Shown here: positions 58,066 through 64,000 of the stretch, piece after piece
Numbering within the stretch: the first letter of the stretch is position 1
Layout of the letters: each line of letters starts with the position of its first letter
Origin: Sporodiniella umbellata
Lineage: Eukaryota; Mucoromycota; Mucoromycetes; Mucorales; Rhizopodaceae
Assembly: GCA_025677835.1 (NCBI GenBank)
Contig: JAIXMR010000129.1
Coordinates: forward strand, 1-64,000
Length of the DNA stretch: 64,000 nucleotides
Reading direction: 5' to 3'
Program-made: the position numbers and the translations under genes
The notes under the pieces: model-generated
Told to the model about the DNA's origin: nothing
The model's input: only the letters and a program-made list of their open reading frames with translations
The model's database searches: none

Positions 58066-60204
58066 ATGTCTGCATCCACACACTCGATAGCAGAACTTTA
58101 TATAGAGTTTAATAAAACAACAGGAGATGTACCGCCTTTGCTTATTGGATCGTCGGTCACTCTAATAGATCAACATGTGTATGTATTTGGCGGAAGGATG
58201 CAAAGCAACCGCCAAATATCGAACCGCCTGTATATTCTATCGCTCCAAACAATGACTTGGAAATTGGTTTCTCCTCACAGTGTGCCGCCCATACCGCGAT
58301 ATTTTCATTCGGCCAATGTATATAGCAATACGCATATTGTAATATATGGGGGCATGACTGCAAAGCGCCATTCAGATCAAAAGTCCATGTTATTTGAAGA
58401 GCTAGACACTTTAGACGATATTCTGTTCTTGGATATAAAGGGCTTAATATGGGAATATCCCAAATTCTGTGATCAAGTGTTACCAACAAAGAGATATGCG
58501 CATATTTCCACATTGACTGGCGAGAAACTAGTGATAATGGGTGGACAAGACATACAAAATAACTATTTATCTGAAATACATATATTCAACTGTAAGAGCC
58601 GAACTTGGGTATTTTCCAACTTTTCTCAGAAACTTCAGTACGGCGTGTATCGTTCGGCAGCGGCTGGTGTGAGTTTGATGCCGTTTGCGTCTTCTTCTAC
58701 TACCAATGAACATTCACACAAAAGATCATCGTTTGCAACAAAAAGTAGCGGCTTGAGTATTCATGTCTATTCCAATCATCACTCTTCAAAAAATGGACAA
58801 TCCTTTAGTACTTGGTATTTAAACTCACAAAACCAATTAACTAAAACCCCTTGGCCACATCGGGAGACAATAGATACAAACCCTTCATCAAATTGTCTTT
58901 TACCTCCTCCACTTCGCTTTCCAGCGGCCTTTATGTGTGGCCAACATTTTATTTTAGCTGGGACTTATATTAATGGGCCTACTCGGCAATTCCAGGTATG
59001 GGTGCTTGATATGAACAGCATATCATGGACGAAGATTGAAACTGGGACTGGGTTATCTTGTGGATCGTGGTTACGAGGAGCGCTTTATGATATGAAAAAT
59101 AAGTTTTTAGTCTTTGGTCATCCAAAACGTGAAATGTATGAGGATTATCAAAGCCGCGCTCATTGCTTTGAGTACCTAGCTTGTGTAGATATTGAAGTTT
59201 TTGGAATTTACAAGCCACCCTTGCCTTCATTTAGCACTGTAGGTCAAAACTTAGGTCTCTCAATGCTCAAAAATCCCATAATATCTGATCTTACCATTGT
59301 TACTATCGACAGAAAGACTTTTACTGTTAATTCAACAATTTTGTCTCAAAGATGGCCTATGGTTCAGGCTTTACTTGACCCTCTATCTAAAAAAGATGCA
59401 GACAGCCACGCTTTGACTTTTCCTGACACGCAATCCGTACTAATTGCTTTTCTTCAATTCATCTATACGAACGATCTTGTTACTGCTCAGCAACATCAAC
59501 CTCTAATTCTCTCGCGACTCTTATTTTTGGGAGACTTTTTTAAGCTTGATCGGTTAAAGAAGCTTGCGATACACGCTTTACATCAAATGTTAAATATGTC
59601 CACTGCAGCTATGGTTTATGAGTCAGCTTCCTTATCCAATGCATCTTCCCTCCAAATACGCTCTTTACGCGTATTAATTAATGCTAAAAGAATCATGCAA
59701 AAAAAAAAACAGATGCAACAGTCAGAGCATACAACTCCTCATATAGAGGGCTTTTCTCCATCGCTAGCAGCTATCCAGAAAATTCCAGAGCTTAATTCCT
59801 TCTGTAGACCGTCTTCCACACCTCAACAGTCGCCCATTGAACAAACGCACCCATCGTCCCCACCATATAATATTTTAGGCCTCTCTCCGCAAAGATCTCT
59901 ATTCGAAAGATCTATTTCCGATATGTCAAATACACCACCAACGCCTTCTAGCTCACGGTCTTTGAAACTACCAGCTTTACTGAATTACCAACCATCGCCT
60001 TCTTCCGTGTATAACAAAAATGGGCACTTTCCACTTCTAAAGGAAGTTCCTTTAACAATACTTTTACTTAGTGGTACAGACACACTGGAGGTATCATCAA
60101 AGCATAATAATACAGGAAAATCTCATTTTTGGAGACACAACACAATTACCACCAAAAAAAAAAAGTCCAAGAATAGATCTTTTGGGTTTTCATTACATAA
60201 ATAA
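58066..60204 (+). CDS. Kelch-repeat and BTB domain protein (Ral2/LZTR1-like)
   Basis: A single-exon gene of 712 aa. The start is ATG 58066 (MSASTHSIAELYIEF); upstream in-frame codons translate a T-run and were excluded. Kelch-type blades occupy about residues 35-350: HVYVFGGRM, HIVIYGGMT, KLVIMGGQD and HFILAGTY each end a blade, with Trp in the next strand. A BTB domain follows at about 402-515 (SDLTIVTIDRKTFTVNSTIL...FLQFIYTND). Kelch followed by C-terminal BTB is the order of S. pombe Ral2 and human LZTR1, which act on Ras; a CUL3 adaptor role is inferred. The tail is Ser/Pro-rich. It is convergent with Trs33, with only 31 bp between the stop codons. Confidence 0.82.
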   Translation: MSASTHSIAELYIEFNKTTGDVPPLLIGSSVTLIDQHVYVFGGRMQSNRQISNRLYILSLQTMTWKLVSPHSVPPIPRYFHSANVYSNTHIVIYGGMTAKRHSDQKSMLFEELDTLDDILFLDIKGLIWEYPKFCDQVLPTKRYAHISTLTGEKLVIMGGQDIQNNYLSEIHIFNCKSRTWVFSNFSQKLQYGVYRSAAAGVSLMPFASSSTTNEHSHKRSSFATKSSGLSIHVYSNHHSSKNGQSFSTWYLNSQNQLTKTPWPHRETIDTNPSSNCLLPPPLRFPAAFMCGQHFILAGTYINGPTRQFQVWVLDMNSISWTKIETGTGLSCGSWLRGALYDMKNKFLVFGHPKREMYEDYQSRAHCFEYLACVDIEVFGIYKPPLPSFSTVGQNLGLSMLKNPIISDLTIVTIDRKTFTVNSTILSQRWPMVQALLDPLSKKDADSHALTFPDTQSVLIAFLQFIYTNDLVTAQQHQPLILSRLLFLGDFFKLDRLKKLAIHALHQMLNMSTAAMVYESASLSNASSLQIRSLRVLINAKRIMQKKKQMQQSEHTTPHIEGFSPSLAAIQKIPELNSFCRPSSTPQQSPIEQTHPSSPPYNILGLSPQRSLFERSISDMSNTPPTPSSSRSLKLPALLNYQPSPSSVYNKNGHFPLLKEVPLTILLLSGTDTLEVSSKHNNTGKSHFWRHNTITTKKKKSKNRSFGFSLHK

Positions 60205-60235
60205 GAAGCTGGCTTCGTTTCAAACACACTTCTTT

Positions 60236-61074
60236 TTATTTCGAAGTTTTGATTTGAAAAGTGCCTGAAAAAAATCATTTTAATAAGTGTGTTTTTACAT
60301 ACAGTTTTCTTCAGTTTTTTTTTTTTTTTTTTTTTTACATTGAGGTAAATTGGTAGTTTCAGCATGAACTGCACTGGGGACCCCTAAACTCGCTAAGGCA
60401 CCACGAATAATGCCGCAGGGAAACCAAATATACTGAATGGATAGACAAAAGAATTAATGTCAAGTTCAAAATACATGATTTTATTTCCAGAAAAAAGAAA
60501 AAGAGAAAGCGACAAAAAACCAGCAAACAAATAAAAGAGATATGAAACACTTACTGGTAAAGCTTTTTTAGCTGAATCTGCTCCTCCCACATCAGTTGAC
60601 ATACGCATAAACCAACGGAATCCGTTATCCTGTAATACGTAGACACCCTAAAAAGATGCTAATGTCAGTATGTCTGCGTCTTTCCATTTTCAGGTTCTTC
60701 GTTACCCTATGATTTGTTTTCAAGTTGTCGATTTGCTTCTTGAACATAATTAACCAAAGGTCCTTACAGATAAATTTTACAACATCCAAAGTATCTACAA
60801 ATCGAGGTCTGTCTTTTGCAAATCTAAAACAAACAAAAACAAAACGATACATTTGTGTTTATCTACATTATGTATTGTACCTCTCTATAAGTCTTTGTCC
60901 AACTAAGTATCCCAAGGTTTCAAGCTTAACAAAAATTGCATCATTGTCTCCATCCATCTCGGGCGTTGTTATTTTGCATACTGTATCCACCATCTCCATT
61001 AGAAACAAATCCATACATATTTCGCTCACTAAGCGAGACGGCGCTTGATCTGGCTGATCGTCCGTGTAGCTCAT
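60236..61074 (-). CDS. TRS33: TRAPP complex subunit Trs33/TRAPPC6
   Basis: Subunit of the TRAPP tethering complex, a Rab/Ypt1 exchange factor at the Golgi. Exons on the minus strand: 61074-60881, 60823-60706, 60647-60555, 60432-60339, 60264-60236 (175 aa, as in TRAPPC6). Motifs: [49 protein letters not shown] and the last strand [12 protein letters not shown]. The 22-nt A-run on the sense strand falls inside the last intron; reading through it would give a polylysine tail, which is rejected because the spliced form restores the family C-terminus. It is divergent from the YIPF6-like gene. Confidence 0.92.
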
Positions 61075-61357
61075 GCTCAATTATTTTGTCAAAAAAAAAA
61101 TTAAGCAAAAAAAAGATATAAAATACAAAGGTGTCACGTGTCAGCGTTTTGCTACTGAACTATTGTTGTTTAAAAACCTTTAGGGTATATGCATGGCTTC
61201 ACATAAAGTGCCAGTATTTACAGCAGCTATAAAATTAGCATACTGTTTATGTACAAAACATTCATTCCATCTGATAGAAAGATAATATATGGTCAACGAT
61301 ACATATTTTTCTATCTTCAGTATCTTCGTGTTTTCTTTTTTTCTTTTTTTTATTAAA
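61075..61357. promoter_or_regulatory. Shared divergent promoter of TRS33 and the YIPF6-like gene
   Basis: 283 bp separate the two ATGs. A CACGTG-type palindrome, TCACGTGT, lies at about 61133-61140 (an E-box). No TATA box was assigned. Both genes act in Golgi traffic, so shared control is plausible but not shown. Confidence 0.35.
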
Positions 61358-62218
61358 ATGCTTTCATCCAAAATCTTAGAGAATCAGTTTCAAGATGAAG
61401 CATCTGCAGCTTTAATAGAGCCTGATATTGATTTATCCGGACAGTCTACTACAAAACCGACCAAAGCTCCAGCGCCTAGTGGACTAGTTGAAATGAACGA
61501 AAACTGTAATAGCTATACGCCTACTGGTACTCTAGACGAATCTGTTACAGTTACTATTGTAATTCTAAAAAAGAACAAACTGGCAATATATGTATATAAA
61601 AAAAAAAACTAGATGCGCGACGTGAGAAAGGTGGTAAATAAGTCAATGCAAGTTTTGCATCCTAACGGAGATCGACAGGTACTACGCGATTGTAAGTAGA
61701 GTAAAAAAAAAACAATCCAACTGTCATTACACTTATCAAAAACTTGCATTGAAATTAAAAAGGGGACCTATGGGGACCTTTGATCTTTTGCTTAATTCTG
61801 GCAATGTAGGAGAGCGAAAACGTTCAGTATAAAATTGACTATTCTCACTAACTATACTATCATCGCTATCAGTATACTGAGTATCGAGGCACCAAAAGAT
61901 CAGGCAATGCCTATTTTTACAGGGATTTTTGTAATTGTTTGGGTAGGTGCTGCAATTGTCACACTCAATGCAAAATTGCTTGGTGGCACGGTGTCCTTTT
62001 TTCAATCCGTTTGTGTAATCGGTTACTGTTTATTCCCAATTGTCGTATCTGTCATTATAACTGCTTTTGTGAAGCTCATTTGGATTCGATTACCAATCGT
62101 GATTGTGTCCTTTGCTTGGTCTACCTATGCCTCTGTTGGGTTTATGTCAGAAACAGAAGTGCATCTTCAAAATCGAAGAGCTTTAGCGGTAGGCGTATAT
62201 TATATCTTCAACAACTAA
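61358..62218 (+). CDS. Yip1-domain Golgi membrane protein (YIPF6/Yip4-like)
   Basis: Exons 61358-61558, 61613-61691, 61763-61805, 61873-62218 (222 aa). The cytosolic N-terminus leads into TLDESVTVTIMRDVRKVVNK and RQVLRDWDLWGPLIFCLIL (the Yip1 DLWGP motif). It is followed by IFTGIFVIVWVGAAIVTLNA, KLLGGTVSFFQSVCVIGYCLFP and three further hydrophobic helices, five in total. Yip1-family proteins bind Rab GTPases and COPII components in ER-Golgi vesicles. The first intron is short (54 nt). The sequence downstream carries a (TGTA)n tract. Confidence 0.9.
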
Positions 62219-62297
62219 ACCGTTGTTAGGTGTTTCCTCTATTTTTATTCTATTTTGTTTTTTCTTGGTTGGTTTTGATTTCATAAACAAATAAATA

Positions 62298-62315
62298 GTA
62301 TGTATGTATGTATGT
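62298..62315. repeat. (GTAT)n microsatellite
   Basis: Four to five GTAT units between the convergent YIPF6-like and EHD genes. Confidence 0.8.
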
Positions 62316-62365
62316 GTTTACATGTAATTGTCTAAGAACGAAAACATTAAGGTTTTATTATTATG

Positions 62366-63953
62366 CTAAATTTTACGATGAGGGATCATGGAAGGAGGTA
62401 GCTTGTCAGGCAGCTGAGCTCCCAACTCCATTGCTTTAATTAGATGTAAAGCAACACCGAACTGATCTGCATTTAAATATCCATCACTGTCCCAATCAGC
62501 TAGTCTCCAAATTTGAGCTAATGCTTCGTTTGGCAGGCCGCTATTCTCGAGTATAGGCTTGACTCCAGCACCAGAAACCAAACCATCTCGCGGATGCAGA
62601 CTTTGGAAAACCGGAAGGTAAGACGACTTGTCTAGTTGACTGAATTCCCAAAAAGAAGGAGGTAGCTGGCCATTTTTAACTACCTGTGTATCTACATTGG
62701 GTTCATCAAAAGGGTTTAGTTTTGACTTTTCAAGCTCTGGATTTCCTACAGGAAATCGAGACATGAGCTGGGGAAGGTCAACTGCAAGAGCTTCATCTAC
62801 TTTTGTCAAGAGGTCCTCTTTAATCGACTTGAACTTGTCAATATCATACATGGATAGATTTTGTCGGAAAATTTCAGGATTAGGGAAATCGCCTGCAGGC
62901 ATATGGTACTTGTTCTGTATTTTAATAAACTCTTGGTCCAGATTTTTCAACAGTGTATCCTGCTTTTTTTTTTTGCCAAACATAGATGGCATTTCCTTTT
63001 TCAAGTGGCCAATAATAAGAGCGTGCACTTTAGCCAGCCGAGCACGCTTTACAATTTCATTCATTTTACGGATTGCCGCATTTCGCCGTAATTCTTTCAG
63101 GTCTACTAAAAGATCTTTTGATTCTGCTTCAATTAGTTCGCGACAATCTTCGAAACAGTTGACTGGTTTTTCGGTCCAAAAGGAGCTTATATAAACGCGC
63201 ATCACTTCTGGCGTTTGAACTACCTTTCCCAAAGACCACATCATTGCTCCATACACACGCATAAGTTGCTGCTGGCTTACCATATCGCTTTTGTTTAAAA
63301 CTACCCGGATTTTCTCTTCTTGGCCTTTTAAGCTTTGGATAGCCATCTTAAATTCGTTAGAAATATCCAGTTTATGGGAATCAAACATAATCAAAATAAG
63401 ATCAGCGCGCTGGGCAAACCACTCGGTTACTTTGGTAAACTCATAGCCACGTTCAATTCTTTGCTTGTCGCCAGCCAAAATGCCAGGTGTGTCAATGATT
63501 GTCATATTTTCTAATATTGGTGAAGGTGTTTCTGAAACCTTTGGTTTAGTGGTGTATTAGAATATAAGCCGATCTTTTTTTTTTATCTAAAAGAGTAAAA
63601 GTACAAGAACAAAAAACGAACCTGGAATCGAGACAAGAACGCTTGACCAAAGCCATTTAAACCACGAAAAGGCAAGTCTTGGTTCACAGCTGCTGCGTTT
63701 CCTGGAATGATGCGGTCTTGGCTACCGTTCATTACAGCCAAGAAACGGTCAGTGGTAGGCTCTACACCAATATGCTCACCAGGATACTTTTTATCTAGCA
63801 GATAGCGGATAAAAGTGGTTTTGCCCTATTAAGGAATAAAACTGAGATTGAATTCGGCGGGTCTTTATCCTCTTACAGTAGAATATTGACCCATCAAAAG
63901 CACCATGGGTTTGGCCTCAATATCAGAATCCGTTAAAGGTGCAGAGTGAAAGC
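62366..63953 (-). CDS. EHD-family dynamin-like ATPase with C-terminal EH domain (5' end outside window)
   Basis: Membrane-remodelling ATPase of endocytic recycling (EHD/Past1). Visible exons on the minus strand: 63953-63877, 63825-63622, 63538-62366, giving at least 483 aa; the first visible exon begins after an acceptor (CACGCTAG), so the start codon lies beyond base 64000. The G-domain has MGQYSTGKTTFIRYL (P-loop, split by an intron), IIDTPGIL and LNKSD. Helical parts (SMFGKKKKQDTLL, the family KKxxKxxLI-type membrane tip region) follow, with an NPF-like segment LNPFDEP. The EH domain at the end reads LPNEALAQIWRLADWDSDGY with an EF loop DWDSDGYLNADQF. Unlike many EHD proteins the last residues after the EH domain are short (SMIPHRKI). 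Confidence 0.9.
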
Positions 63954-64000
63954 CTAGCGTGATTTAAAATTATAAACTAAAACAAACGCGAAAAAAAAAA

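Noticed and set aside
60123..60374. Polylysine C-terminal frame on the minus strand at the end of TRS33
   Set aside because: Shadow of an intron. Splicing TGT|AAA... to GCACTTTTC restores the family C-terminus.

Overview
The window is nuclear DNA of a filamentous fungus, most likely a mucoralean member of Mucoromycota. The reasons are AT-rich intergenic DNA, many short GT-AG introns (about 42-100 nt) with long T-runs before the acceptor, small gene spacing, an AreA-type GATA factor, a neutral trehalase with a PKA site and calcium loop, and repeated orphan families I associate with Mucorales from memory. No prokaryotic or organellar features were seen. Exon coordinates were worked out by hand from splice signals and reading phase; exon sums are multiples of three for every intact model, but single boundaries could be off by a base or two.

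Layout. 1-2750: a decayed methyltransferase gene split by a 1.96 kb element with 341-bp terminal inverted repeats. 3.6-30 kb: a gene-dense core holding neutral trehalase, a DDHD phospholipase A1, pyruvate kinase, a Das2-like uridine-kinase relative, a two-finger GATA factor, a calmodulin-like protein, a four-helix SUR7/PalI/claudin-like protein, an Lte1-like RasGEF, an ankyrin protein, a kinesin-4-type motor and a GATA-like/PHD nuclear protein. 30-48 kb: a gene-poor, repeat-rich island with a 767-bp-arm inverted repeat abutting a 3.0 kb element that has 58-bp terminal inverted repeats and encodes a C2H2 zinc-finger protein. The island also holds transposase and SWIM-domain relics, tandem satellites, a U2-snRNA-like fragment and an intact methyltransferase gene. 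48-53 kb: a divergent trehalose-6-phosphate-synthase-like gene, methionine aminopeptidase 1 and a second intact methyltransferase. 53-58 kb: a LINE relic and two more dead methyltransferase copies. 58-64 kb: a gene-dense block with a Kelch-BTB protein, TRAPP subunit Trs33, a YIPF6/Yip4-type Golgi protein and an EHD ATPase cut by the window end.

The core genes cover carbon and storage metabolism (trehalase, pyruvate kinase), Ras-type signalling (RasGEF, Kelch-BTB) and membrane traffic (DDHD lipase, Trs33, YIPF6, EHD). The island genes are a separate population: five methyltransferase copies in different states of decay lie among mobile DNA. The strongest candidates for something undescribed are the zinc-finger terminal-inverted-repeat element with its adjoining giant hairpin, and the methyltransferase family, one intact member of which begins with a putative N-terminal acylation motif.
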